The notes under the pieces were generated by a model. That model was not told the DNA's origin. It did no database searches and saw only the letters and a program-made list of their open reading frames with translations. A program made the position numbers and the translations under genes. A DNA stretch of 64,000 nucleotides. It comes from Sphingobacteriales bacterium. Its GTDB lineage: Bacteria; Bacteroidota; Bacteroidia; Chitinophagales; JADIYW01. Positions 54,696-63,216 of this stretch are shown piece by piece; positions within the stretch are counted from its first letter, which is position 1; every line of letters starts with the position of its first letter. The stretch is from NCBI GenBank assembly GCA_016719635.1, contig JADJYT010000001.1, forward strand, positions 620,001 through 684,000, given 5' to 3'.

Positions 54696-55349
54696 TCAGA
54701 TGGCGATTTTTTTGCCGAGAAAATGAGGCTGTGTATTAAAAACATATAAATCAGCAAAAAGCAAGACCCTCGCCATCTTTTCCCTGACCATGTTGTACAG
54801 GTTATCCCTGAAACTGACCATCTGAGCATTAAACCCGACAGCTTCCAGTCCATATCGCCGTGCTATAAATAAGGCTCGTTCATTGTGAAATTGCTGGGAA
54901 ATGATAGTCACCGTCTTTTGACCGAACACTTTCTTACAGCGAATAACCGAATCATGTGTACGGAAGCCCGCAAAATCACAAACCATTGCAGAATCCGGAA
55001 TGCCTAACTTATGAAAGGCATCTATAAAATCCTCCGGTTCATTGTAGCCGTGCCAGCCATTATCCCCGCTGATTAGAATCTTATCTATCTTTTTTGCTTT
55101 CCATAATTTATAGGCTGCTTCCACCCTGAACTGCCAGAAAGGATTGATGGTCTTTTTATCATTCATCGTCTTACAGGTGCCTAACAGCAGCCCAATTCTG
55201 TTGTAAGGGACCTTATCAATGTCATCATAAGTTTTACCAGTTGCATTATTCTCCACTCTGTAGGTACAATAAACAACAATTCCCCATCCGATGAGAACCA
55301 ACGGAAGATAACCCCTCAGAAACATTTTAACGGAAACTAATTTACGCAT
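54696..55349 (-). CDS. SanA-like DUF218 membrane protein
   Basis: A 217-residue protein with one N-terminal transmembrane helix (about 8-28) and a periplasmic DUF218/SanA domain. It contains LLLGTCKTMND, ILISGDNGWHGYNEPEDF near residue 92, and TIISQQFHNERALFIARRYG near 150, in the family order. E. coli SanA affects vancomycin exclusion at high temperature, so an envelope-integrity role is likely. The start at 55349 is an ATG. A candidate zincin gene is upstream in the same orientation. Confidence 0.9.
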   Translation of the reverse strand: MRKLVSVKMFLRGYLPLVLIGWGIVVYCTYRVENNATGKTYDDIDKVPYNRIGLLLGTCKTMNDKKTINPFWQFRVEAAYKLWKAKKIDKILISGDNGWHGYNEPEDFIDAFHKLGIPDSAMVCDFAGFRTHDSVIRCKKVFGQKTVTIISQQFHNERALFIARRYGLEAVGFNAQMVSFRDNLYNMVREKMARVLLFADLYVFNTQPHFLGKKIAI

Positions 55350-55362
55350 TTAAAACAATTCA

Positions 55363-56448
55363 TTATTTTATCTTATAAAAATATTTCAGTTGCAAATCTA
55401 GAGGCAATGATGCGTAACTGAAAAAATTGTCTTTATAGGGAACCTTGTGTTTTTCCAGCAATCGTACCATATTATAACCCGTTGTTCCGACATAAAAGTT
55501 CTCATCTTTCAGCTCGGTATAAAAAGAGATTTCAGAAGGGTCCGTTTCTTTAAATGAAAATGACTTATCAAACATCGGGTCATTTTTCAGCAGATATTCT
55601 GTAGGCGGTATTTTATTGAAATTTCCTTTCAGTTGATTTTCCATCATAAGGCAGGAGCCTTCCAGTTTTTCCCAGAAGTTCTCAGGGGTGGTAATCCAGA
55701 ATTTCTTCTTTTTGAAATAATCCAGATTTCGTTTATTCCTCAGCTTCAAAAACCGGGTAAACAGGAGCTTTTCCTCCTCGATACTGGTGGAGGCATAGGC
55801 TTTTTTCAACAGTTCATTTTCCATTGCAATCGTATCCCTGAAGGCCTGATTGCTCAGATAAATCGTTTGCAGACTGTCCATATCAATCATTTTCTTTTCC
55901 TGATACAAACGCAGCACATAAGTCAGGATGGCCTCATTGGCATATTGATATTGATGGTACAACTCATGCATCAGCGCTATAGACCACTCCTGTGTGGTGC
56001 CTATCACTACTTTTTCCTTTTTGGTAAGTTCCGGAGAACTGCAAAACAATACCGGCGTTCTGTAATTAATATATTCCTTTGCTTTCGGATCAAACTGGAA
56101 GGTAGTTTCCATCACAAATTTGGCACTATCCAAAGGCATCCGCAGCTTCCAGATATTCCAGTCGTAGTCGTTATATAAAAGGCTGTATTTACTTACCTTT
56201 TCTTTCATTTCCGGCATTGGATGAATGAAATAGGAGGCAGAATCCGTAAAATAAACGATGGTACCCGGGAAGTCATTTTTAGCAAAATTATTCCAGTACA
56301 ATTCTCCGATATAATTTTTAATCTGACGGATATATTCAAAGCGTTCCGTAATGAGTTTTTCCTGTTCTGTCGGCTGTAGTATTTGTGCATCGACGAGTTG
56401 GAAAGAACCAACAAAAAACATCGCACACCATAGGATTTTCTTATACAT
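55363..56448 (-). CDS. Exported protein with an HExxH motif, candidate zinc peptidase
   Basis: A 361-residue protein with a signal peptide (MYKKILWCAMFFVGSFQLVDAQ). In the middle it has IALMHELYHQYQYANEAI, an HExxH zincin-type motif at residues 161-165, followed by Glu residues at about 210-212 that could be a third ligand. The rest is helical and charged, without known domains. I do not recognise the family. The longer frame, to 56538, would overlap the phosphoribosyltransferase gene; I use the ATG at 56448. Protease activity is inferred from the motif only. Confidence 0.72.
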   Translation of the reverse strand: MYKKILWCAMFFVGSFQLVDAQILQPTEQEKLITERFEYIRQIKNYIGELYWNNFAKNDFPGTIVYFTDSASYFIHPMPEMKEKVSKYSLLYNDYDWNIWKLRMPLDSAKFVMETTFQFDPKAKEYINYRTPVLFCSSPELTKKEKVVIGTTQEWSIALMHELYHQYQYANEAILTYVLRLYQEKKMIDMDSLQTIYLSNQAFRDTIAMENELLKKAYASTSIEEEKLLFTRFLKLRNKRNLDYFKKKKFWITTPENFWEKLEGSCLMMENQLKGNFNKIPPTEYLLKNDPMFDKSFSFKETDPSEISFYTELKDENFYVGTTGYNMVRLLEKHKVPYKDNFFSYASLPLDLQLKYFYKIK

Positions 56449-56479
56449 AATTTTTAATTTACAAATATTATTCCACAAT

Positions 56480-56998
56480 TCAAAATAAGTAGGCACCTTC
56501 CGCTTTTTCTTCCATAAACCGGACAATAATATGTTCATTTAATGTAGTGGCGATGGGAAAACCAACTATATCCGCCTTTATCGGAAAGGTTTTATGGGTT
56601 CTATCCACCAGCACCGCTATAATTATTTTTTTCGGCTGATACATGGTCAGCGGTTTCAACGCAAAAAACAACGTCCTTCCCGTATTGCCTACATCATCCA
56701 CCAGCAGAATCGTCTTTCCGTTTAAATCAATGTCATCTCGCAGTCGAACCTCTTCGCTTAACGGTTGCGGCTTATTGATATAAACGGAGGAAAATTCAAT
56801 TTTCTTATCCTTGTCGTATTCTTTGAGTTTTGAAGTAATGGTTCTGGCTAAGGCGATTCCGCCACCCGGTTCTATTCCCAATACCACCAGATGGTCATCA
56901 CCGTATGTCAGTTCCAACGCCTGAAAAGACATTCTGTCTAATTTTAATTCTATCTTGGAGGTATCTAATATTTTTTGGGCAGTGGTCGGAATTATCAT
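56480..56998 (-). CDS. Phosphoribosyltransferase, PyrR-like
   Basis: A 172-residue type I phosphoribosyltransferase. The PRPP loop is TILLVDDVGNTGRTLFFAL near residue 95, and an upstream LVVLGIEPGGGIALART near 36 supplies the pyrophosphate loop. Similar short proteins in Bacteroidota are annotated PyrR (uracil phosphoribosyltransferase and pyrimidine attenuation regulator), though the role without an RNA target is uncertain. It is divergent from the iron-sulfur gene. The AT-rich gap of 114 bp between them has no clear consensus promoter for this gene. Confidence 0.85.
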   Translation of the reverse strand: MIIPTTAQKILDTSKIELKLDRMSFQALELTYGDDHLVVLGIEPGGGIALARTITSKLKEYDKDKKIEFSSVYINKPQPLSEEVRLRDDIDLNGKTILLVDDVGNTGRTLFFALKPLTMYQPKKIIIAVLVDRTHKTFPIKADIVGFPIATTLNEHIIVRFMEEKAEGAYLF

Positions 56999-57112
56999 GA
57001 AAAATAATTTAGATTATTTCTAAATAAATAGTAATTTAAACATTCGTTCAAATATAGACTTAAAAATAAATAGATATTGGTGTATTTTCGCAATAATTTC
57101 AAATAAAATAGC

Positions 57113-58402
57113 ATGAGTTTTTTAACTATCATCCAAATCCTGTTGTTTATCACTCTTGTCGGCGCTTCCTTTTTCGTTGCTTTTCGCAAGTTTAAGGAAA
57201 TCTACGACAACATCAATATGGGAAAACCGGAGCAGATTGACACAACCCTGGGTTTCCGATTGAAGAGTATGTTCCTGATTGCATTCGGACAGAAAAAAAT
57301 GTTCAAGCTCACATTTGCTACTCAGATAGAACTAATAGAAATATTTATTGACGGACTGACCGGTAAACACCGCATTTTATATCATGCTTTTGAAGGCAGC
57401 TTTCTGGAAAGCCTTTATGTGTTTGTCATCAACTTCATAGAAATATTATCCCTGCTGACGTTCATCGTGACGATTATTTTCATCTTGCGCAGAACCACGT
57501 TTAAAGTGGCTCGTTTTCAGATGCCGGAACTGAAGGGGTGGCCGTGGAGAGATGCCTTGAACATTCTGGCATTTGAATTGACGTTGATTACATTCATCTT
57601 CATGATGAACTCGGGTGACAGTGCACTGCACATGAAAGAACACGGTGAAGGATACGGCTTTATTTTAAGCGGTTTTCTGGGGAATATGATATCCTCTTTT
57701 CCAAATGGGTTATTACACTTTATTGAAAAAACAGGCTGGTGGGGTCATTTATGCATGGTCATGGTCTTTTTGGTATACCTTCCTTATTCCAAACATTTAC
57801 ATATCCTGCTAGCATTTCCAAACACCTTCTTCACCCGCCCGGAACCCAAAGGTGAGATGCGCAACATGACAGCGATCGAACACGAAGTGAAGTCGATGCT
57901 GGATCCGAGTTTTGTCGTACCGGCTACAGACGGTGAAATCAAATTCGGCGCGAAGGATGTATATGATTTATCCTGGAAAAGTTTGCTGGATGCCTATTCC
58001 TGCACAGAGTGTGGCAGATGTACCGCTGCCTGCCCGGCCAACCAAACCGGCAAAAAACTCTCTCCGAGAAAAATCATGATGGATACCCGCGACCGGATGG
58101 AAGATATTTCTAAAGGCAAAAAAGAACACGGCCCTGATTTCGCCGACAACAGAAACCTGTTAGGTGATTATGTTACAAAAGAAGAACTGCGCGCCTGCAC
58201 CACCTGCAATGCCTGCGTGGAAGAATGTCCCGTTAATATAAGTCCGTTGAATATCATTCTGGAGCTGAGAAGAAACATGATTATGGACGAAGCAGATTCT
58301 CCGGCTGAATGGAACACCATATTCGCCAATATGGAAAATAACCAGGCGCCCTGGCAGTTCTCCCCGGATGACAGATTGAAATGGACGGAAGAACTGAATT
58401 AA
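57113..58402 (+). CDS. Membrane-bound ferredoxin-type Fe-S protein (heterodisulfide-reductase-like)
   Basis: A 429-residue protein with four hydrophobic segments in the first 235 residues, then a soluble domain with two CxxCxxCxxxCP [4Fe-4S] motifs: CTECGRCTAACP (Cys297, 300, 303, 307) and CTTCNACVEECP (Cys362, 365, 368, 372). This is the HdrC/GlpC ferredoxin arrangement fused to a membrane anchor. It should pass electrons to the next gene, a CCG-domain protein, and may feed the menaquinone pool. TATTTTCG about 30 bp upstream is a near-consensus -7. Confidence 0.9.
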   Translation: MSFLTIIQILLFITLVGASFFVAFRKFKEIYDNINMGKPEQIDTTLGFRLKSMFLIAFGQKKMFKLTFATQIELIEIFIDGLTGKHRILYHAFEGSFLESLYVFVINFIEILSLLTFIVTIIFILRRTTFKVARFQMPELKGWPWRDALNILAFELTLITFIFMMNSGDSALHMKEHGEGYGFILSGFLGNMISSFPNGLLHFIEKTGWWGHLCMVMVFLVYLPYSKHLHILLAFPNTFFTRPEPKGEMRNMTAIEHEVKSMLDPSFVVPATDGEIKFGAKDVYDLSWKSLLDAYSCTECGRCTAACPANQTGKKLSPRKIMMDTRDRMEDISKGKKEHGPDFADNRNLLGDYVTKEELRACTTCNACVEECPVNISPLNIILELRRNMIMDEADSPAEWNTIFANMENNQAPWQFSPDDRLKWTEELN

Positions 58403-58447
58403 TCATAGAATAACCTTTTTACCAGTAATCTATAACATATTATCAAC

Positions 58448-59233
58448 ATGCAATACAACGTACCAGTACTATCAGAATTAGTTGCCGAAGGCAAAACTCC
58501 TGACGTCGTGTTTTGGGTAGGCTGTGCAGGCAGTTTCGACCAGCGTGCTCAGCGTGTAACCGTCGCATTCACAAAAATTTTAAACCGGCTTCAAATCAAC
58601 TTTGCGGTTTTGGGAACGGAAGAGGCCTGTACCGGCGATCCGGCCAGACGTGCGGGCAATGAATTTGTATTTCAGATGCTGGCTCAGCAGAATATCGCTG
58701 CCCTAAATAATTATGGAGTGAAAAAGATTGTAACCACCTGTCCTCACTGCTTCAATACCCTGAAAAATGAGTACCCCGCATTGGGTGGCAATTACGAGGT
58801 TGTGCATCATTCCACCTATTTACAGCAATTGATCAATGAGGGTAAGCTGAAAGTGGAAGGCGGTACCTTTAAAGGAAAAAAAATCACCTATCATGACTCC
58901 TGCTACCTTGGCAGAGCCAATGATATCTACGAAGCGCCGCGTGCGGTGATTGAGGCGCTGGACGCTGATTTGGTAGAAATCAAAAAATGCAAAACCAATG
59001 GCTTGTGCTGCGGAGCTGGTGGCGGGCAAATGTTTAAAGAGGACGAGCCGGGCAAAAAGCGCATCAACATCGAACGTACGGAACAACTTATGGAAGTAAA
59101 TCCGGATGTGATTGCCGTTGCCTGTCCTTTCTGCAATACCATGATAACAGATGGCGTTAAGAACGAAAACAAACAGGATACGATCAAAGTGGTGGATATA
59201 GCGGAACTGATTGCACAGGCGAACAGTTATTAA
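58448..59233 (+). CDS. CCG-domain Fe-S oxidoreductase subunit (HdrB/GlpC-like)
   Basis: A 261-residue cytosolic protein with two cysteine-rich CCG domains. The first has FWVGCAGSFDQRA and TTCPHCFNTLKNEYP near residue 98. The second has YHDSCYLGRANDIYEAPR near 148 and LCCGAGGGQMF near 182, then ACPFCNTMITDG near 220. CCG domains bind noncubane Fe-S centres at which disulfides or quinones are reduced. It follows the ferredoxin-type gene by 45 bp, and the two form one complex by all appearances. The electron donor and acceptor are not identifiable. Confidence 0.9.
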   Translation: MQYNVPVLSELVAEGKTPDVVFWVGCAGSFDQRAQRVTVAFTKILNRLQINFAVLGTEEACTGDPARRAGNEFVFQMLAQQNIAALNNYGVKKIVTTCPHCFNTLKNEYPALGGNYEVVHHSTYLQQLINEGKLKVEGGTFKGKKITYHDSCYLGRANDIYEAPRAVIEALDADLVEIKKCKTNGLCCGAGGGQMFKEDEPGKKRINIERTEQLMEVNPDVIAVACPFCNTMITDGVKNENKQDTIKVVDIAELIAQANSY

Positions 59234-59320
59234 TATTCACGAACGTCATTACCGGGAATAAAGCAATCCTTTCTTATTTAGAGATTGATTCACTTCGTTC
59301 GCAATGAGAAAAAATGAAAA

Positions 59321-59809
59321 ATGCTGACACCTTACCATATACTGCCAGATGATGCTAAAGTCTGGATTTACCAGGCAAACAGAAGTTTCACGCCCGAAGA
59401 GGTTTGGGATATCAGTGATATACTGGAGAATTTTGTAGATAAATGGCAATCCCACCAACGGGATGTAGCCGGATATGGTTCGCTGTATTACAGACGTTTC
59501 CTAGTGTTGATGGCAGATGAGAATAAATGCGACGTGAGTGGCTGTTCCATAGACAGTTCGGTGAAATTAATACGGGAACTGGAACAGGCTTATGACATTA
59601 ATTTCTTTGACCGGATGAAAGTCTGCTATAAAATCACCAATGAACTGGTGGGCAGTTTTCCGTTGCTGCAACTGAATGAACTGATGGAAAAAGGAAAGCT
59701 GACTGAACAGACCATCATTTTCAATAATCTGGTATCCACCAAAAAAGATTTTGAGACGAAGTGGGAAATCCCATTAAATGAAAGTCCGTTCATCAAATTC
59801 ACCGTATAA
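59321..59809 (+). CDS. Small cytosolic protein, often mislabelled ABC transporter ATPase
   Basis: A 162-residue protein beginning MLTPYHILPDDAKVWIYQAN, with YGSLYYRRFLVLMADENKCDVSGCSIDSSV in the middle. There is no Walker A, Walker B or signature motif, so the ATPase label that homologues often carry is not supported. Two Cys in CDVSGC lie near residue 70. It follows the two Fe-S genes after 87 bp in the same direction, a neighbourhood I believe is common in Bacteroidota. A maturation or accessory role for the Fe-S complex is a guess from context. Confidence 0.8.
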   Translation: MLTPYHILPDDAKVWIYQANRSFTPEEVWDISDILENFVDKWQSHQRDVAGYGSLYYRRFLVLMADENKCDVSGCSIDSSVKLIRELEQAYDINFFDRMKVCYKITNELVGSFPLLQLNELMEKGKLTEQTIIFNNLVSTKKDFETKWEIPLNESPFIKFTV

Positions 59810-59846
59810 CAATCTTTTTTCTTATATTTAGGTCAAACATTTCGCA

Positions 59847-60452
59847 ATGCGAACTCGCACCGTCATCCTTTTTGCTGCCATTATCCTGATTTCCAGTTGT
59901 GCCCGGCCCTACCGCAGGATCAACATGTCTTCCATTCCATTCATCAATTTCCGGGAACAGAACACCATTTCCTATTCCATCCGGCAGGGGGTCATGTATA
60001 ATATGAGGAATTACTTTTTTGCCAGACGGGAACAGAAGCAGGATTTGAGTTTAATAGCGCTGAAGATTGTCAATAAATCGGAATTGCCGATCAACATCAG
60101 AGATTTACAATATTCCTGCGGGGCAACGGTACCGATTGCACCGGTGAGCATGGATGAATACAACAGGGCCATAAAACAAAAGTCAGGCTTATACTGGCTT
60201 TATTCTCTTGGAGTAGTAGTATATCCCAAACCACCCAGAGAGAGTAAAAAATTTATCCCGCTACCATTTGGTATTCCTGTAGCAGCAGCCAATTTTGCCA
60301 TTGCATACACTGCAAACAAGAAAATGGAAAAGGATTTAAGGCAATTGGATTTATCCAATAAGGTAATTCAGCCCGGAGACAGTATCCAGGGAGTGCTGCC
60401 CTTCAAGAATGTTGCAAACTGTGCTGATATTTTTATATCTGTCAGGGAATAA
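59847..60452 (+). CDS. Lipoprotein of unknown function
   Basis: A 201-residue protein with a lipoprotein signal: a hydrophobic AAIILISSC ending at Cys18, followed by ARPYRRINMS. The mature part is mixed, with LSLIALKIVNKSELPINIRDLQYSCG (a beta domain) and a hydrophobic segment near 140-160 (IPVAAANFAIAYTA). I do not recognise the family. A TATATTTA sequence lies about 16 bp upstream of the ATG. Confidence 0.75.
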   Translation: MRTRTVILFAAIILISSCARPYRRINMSSIPFINFREQNTISYSIRQGVMYNMRNYFFARREQKQDLSLIALKIVNKSELPINIRDLQYSCGATVPIAPVSMDEYNRAIKQKSGLYWLYSLGVVVYPKPPRESKKFIPLPFGIPVAAANFAIAYTANKKMEKDLRQLDLSNKVIQPGDSIQGVLPFKNVANCADIFISVRE

Positions 60453-60662
60453 TTCTATGAATATAAAATAATAATAAATTCCGCTGAATCATGTGTTCGG
60501 ATATTTTTTTGCTTCATTTCCTGAAGATATTCCCGGCAAATACCCTCTTTCAATTTATTTATTAAAATTATCAATTATACGAAATAATAAATTCGTTTTC
60601 AAAGCAGAAAGAATTTAAATTTACCCCTTATTTATCAACTATATATACCATTAACATTGCTT

Positions 60663-60962
60663 ATGAATGATGACATCACCGTAGCCGAAAAGGATGTGAA
60701 AAACTTTATTTTTGTCGGAAAAACGGAAGGCTATAGTTTTTTAGTTCTGCTTTTTATCGCTATGCCTTTAAAGTACATGGCGGGTTATCCTTTGGCGGTG
60801 AGACTTGTTGGTTCCCTGCATGGCATATTCTTTATCGCATTTATGGTTACCCTCTTTATTTTAGTCAAGAAGAATCGTATCAGCCTGGAGAATGCCACTT
60901 ATGCTTTTCTTTTATCGCTGGTACCATTCGGCACTTTCTATCTGAACAGACTGGTGAAATAA
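60663..60962 (+). CDS. DUF3817 family membrane protein
   Basis: A 99-residue protein with three hydrophobic helices and the DUF3817 pattern: VGKTEGYSFLVLLFIAMPLKY near residue 17, then LVGSLHGIFFIAFMVTLF and a final LLSLVPFGTFYLNRLVK. The family is of unknown function. The start is the ATG at 60663; the TTG two codons upstream is the frame limit. The 200-bp AT-rich gap before it holds TAAATTTA, which resembles a -7 element about 40 bp upstream. Confidence 0.85.
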   Translation: MNDDITVAEKDVKNFIFVGKTEGYSFLVLLFIAMPLKYMAGYPLAVRLVGSLHGIFFIAFMVTLFILVKKNRISLENATYAFLLSLVPFGTFYLNRLVK

Positions 60963-61002
60963 CGGCTGGTTATCTTTCTTTTGCAAAAAAAACTATAAAT
61001 TA

Positions 61003-61551
61003 CTATGGAGCAATTTTGTTCTGATATTTTTCTATGGCATGCAACTGAATTTTTGGAAGCTGCACAAAAATAAACCAACAAATCAGAAACCCGATTACGA
61101 GCATAATCACCGTTCCGATAAGCGCCAGAAGCATACTATAATGAAACATCCAGCCAAAACTGCCGAATGCAATATCCGAGATACCTTTGCCGGCTATTTC
61201 TGACGCATCCGTTTTCACCTCATTATATTGATGAAATAATCGGCAGACTTGACTCAGCATGTATACTCCATATCCTCCCAAACATGCCATAAAAACCCGA
61301 TTGATTCGCAACATATTTTTATACCTGAACCACCTGCTGTCGTATTCTGTGTGTAATCCCGTTCGTTCCCGGCGATTATACAGCCACCTTCCTAATCCGG
61401 TAGCCGGAAATAAGAAAAGATGGACAAACTCTTTTGTATTGGTGATAGATTTTTCTTTAATGTAGTAATAAAAAGTTAAAAATAATCCTGCTGCGACATT
61501 GAATACCAGATAAACTGCAATAAAAGATGCTATTAAAATAAGTAAGGCCAT
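61003..61551 (-). CDS. Membrane protein of unknown function
   Basis: A 182-residue protein with hydrophobic helices at about 1-28, 90-108 and 138-168, and a charged C-terminus. The region between the first two helices is basic and aromatic (RWLYNRRERTGLHTEYDSRWFRY). I do not recognise a family. It is the last gene of a minus-strand group with two small genes upstream (61563-61898 and 61910-62647), 11-12 bp apart, so an operon is likely. Confidence 0.7.
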   Translation of the reverse strand: MALLILIASFIAVYLVFNVAAGLFLTFYYYIKEKSITNTKEFVHLFLFPATGLGRWLYNRRERTGLHTEYDSRWFRYKNMLRINRVFMACLGGYGVYMLSQVCRLFHQYNEVKTDASEIAGKGISDIAFGSFGWMFHYSMLLALIGTVIMLVIGFLICWFIFVQLPKIQLHAIEKYQNKIAP

Positions 61552-61562
61552 ACTTCAGTTAT

Positions 61563-61898
61563 TTATTTCCAAAAGTAAAACATCCATACAATACAGCAGT
61601 GCCGGTTTTTGTATAGCAGAATCAAACATTGGCATAGTGAGTTTATATACTTTTCCAGCGTAGAGTACGGATGGTCAACGGCATAAATAAGTATTGAGTC
61701 ATTCCTGTAAACATAACTATCATAGAAACTATACATGCTGCTGCGCTGCTGTGCCAGCCTTCCCTGGGCATCACAGGCATAAAACACATCTATACCATCC
61801 TCACTTTTCAGGCGCACCCTGTCTGCAGGATTTTGTGCTACCATTAAAAAAGCGGTCGTGTAAACAGAAGAAATCCGGCATGTTTCATCATAATTCAA
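61563..61898 (-). CDS. Small hypothetical protein
   Basis: A 111-residue frame from ATG to stop, beginning MNYDETCRISSVYTTAFLMV. The first 80 residues look like a normal soluble domain (DGIDVFYACDAQGRLAQQ), while the C-terminal 30 are Cys-rich and aromatic and may be out of frame. It lies 12 bp after the lipoprotein gene and 11 bp before the membrane protein gene. No family recognised. It could be a fragment or a frameshifted gene, and I cannot decide from sequence alone. Confidence 0.45.
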   Translation of the reverse strand: MNYDETCRISSVYTTAFLMVAQNPADRVRLKSEDGIDVFYACDAQGRLAQQRSSMYSFYDSYVYRNDSILIYAVDHPYSTLEKYINSLCQCLILLYKNRHCCIVWMFYFWK

Positions 61899-61909
61899 TT
61901 TGTTATAGA

Positions 61910-62647
61910 TTAATAATAGCTATAAAGTCGTATGCTGGCTACCGTGCCATCTTTTGATTTTACCCGCTTTATCACCCTGTCAGCCATATCAAAATCATAG
62001 GTGTATTCGGTAGTGCTATTATTCGTCTCATCTTTCTGAGTCAGGATAAGGTTCTCATTGAGTGCCTCGAACCCAAAAAGATTTAACGGACTGTATAATC
62101 CACCATACAGAGCCTTAAAATCCTGCCCAAATGCTTTTTTAGTCAATGTGTTAATTTTGTCTGAATAGGTATTTGTATATATTACCGTATCCCATCTTCC
62201 CCCATTTACTAAAGTATATGTTTTTTGTGTAGTAATATTGTTATTGGTATAATAAAAAGAATCCCGTATCATCCTGATGAAATTTGCCGGAAAATCAGCA
62301 AAATTAGTTTCGGCAAAAATAAGCCTGTTATGTGCATCAAATTTATAGGTATAAAAATTAGTAGGATATGCAGAAATACGAGATGAAGTATTAAGCCAAA
62401 AAGTGTTTAGCTTATGTATTAATGTTGAAAAATTAGTACCAGAAGCATTAAATAATCTCTCCTGAACAGAGTCAGTTCCCAAATACTTAAAGGTAACCAG
62501 CTCCTCATTCTTGGTATTTATCATAACAGCTCTGTTTAAGCTATCGTAAAATATAGTATCAACATCGGTACCATTGTTGACCGTTTTTATCAGAGATACC
62601 GATAAATCATTCTGTTCTTTTTTACACGCTGCTATTCCTAACAGCAA
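61910..62647 (-). CDS. Lipoprotein with a damaged or unusual start
   Basis: A 245-residue frame from a TTG at 62647, with a lipobox-like GIAAC followed by KKEQNDLSVSL, then a beta-rich body with Tyr/Asp repeats (YKFDAHNRLIFAE, YTYDFDMADRVIKRVKSKDG) as in RHS/YD-like secreted proteins. A TTG start gives only a seven-residue signal. In-frame codons upstream, to about 62680, read KLKTYYSNSFLLL, which would make a full signal peptide, but no start codon is present. One added G near 62679 would create ATG-AAA-TTA-AAA. See findings. Confidence 0.7.
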   Translation of the reverse strand: MLLGIAACKKEQNDLSVSLIKTVNNGTDVDTIFYDSLNRAVMINTKNEELVTFKYLGTDSVQERLFNASGTNFSTLIHKLNTFWLNTSSRISAYPTNFYTYKFDAHNRLIFAETNFADFPANFIRMIRDSFYYTNNNITTQKTYTLVNGGRWDTVIYTNTYSDKINTLTKKAFGQDFKALYGGLYSPLNLFGFEALNENLILTQKDETNNSTTEYTYDFDMADRVIKRVKSKDGTVASIRLYSYY

Positions 62648-62689
62648 AAAGGAATTGGAATAGTATGTTTTTAATTTATTACGTTAATA

Positions 62690-63140
62690 ATACTATAAAA
62701 CTCGGTCAATGAGTCTTCAGAAACATCCCTGAAAACCCCTGAAATCAAATCTCATGGCATTCCTTTTTAACATATAAAAAATCAACTGACACTGTTTTTT
62801 AAATTCATCCTAAATAATAGGGATATCTGATATTGGTATTCGTATTTTTAGTTCTCAAAACCTATGGAAAAAAACTCATAAACTTACATCATACTTGTTA
62901 ATCCAAAACCCGTCATTCCACGAGGCATCTTTTTTATGACTGTCGTCTTAATTTCCTGCTTTGGTTTACCATCAAATCTTATCTGAAGTAGGCATTTATT
63001 TAACTTATCATACAAGGCAGTACCTCATCATTCTGCTATTTGTTATAGCAATCTGTTTGCTTGAATTAAAAATTGAAGAACAAGTTCTCAGTTAAACATC
63101 GCTATTCATATCATAAAAAAAGTGACTTCCATCATTTTAC
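62690..63140. other. Non-coding interval with a possible gene remnant
   Basis: About 450 AT-rich bases without a complete gene. On the minus strand a 46-codon stop-free stretch (62884-63024) reads LLQIRFDGKPKQEIKTTVIK then KMPRGMTGFGLTSMM and a stop. It has protein-like composition but no start, and two TGA stops sit just upstream. It may be a gene remnant or chance. I see nothing else in this gap. Confidence 0.35.
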
Positions 63141-63179
63141 GTCATTTTGTCATGCTTTTGCCGTTGGCATATTAGTTGA
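63141..63179 (+). promoter_or_regulatory. Candidate dnaK promoter: GTCA repeats plus a sigma-54-like element
   Basis: Two GTCA copies (63141-63144, 63149-63152) precede TGGCAT at 63165-63170 and TTG at 63176-63178. The GG-to-G spacing fits the sigma-54 -24/-12 layout, but the final C of TTGC is A here. The element ends 38 nt before the dnaK ATG. There is no TAnnTTTG in this region. Confidence 0.4.
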
Positions 63180-63216
63180 ACAACAGAAGGAAACTTCAAA
63201 TTAGTAAATTAATATC

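Noticed and set aside
59321..59809. ABC transporter ATPase label
   Set aside because: The protein has no Walker A, Walker B or LSGGQ motif, and at 162 residues it is too short for a transporter ATPase.
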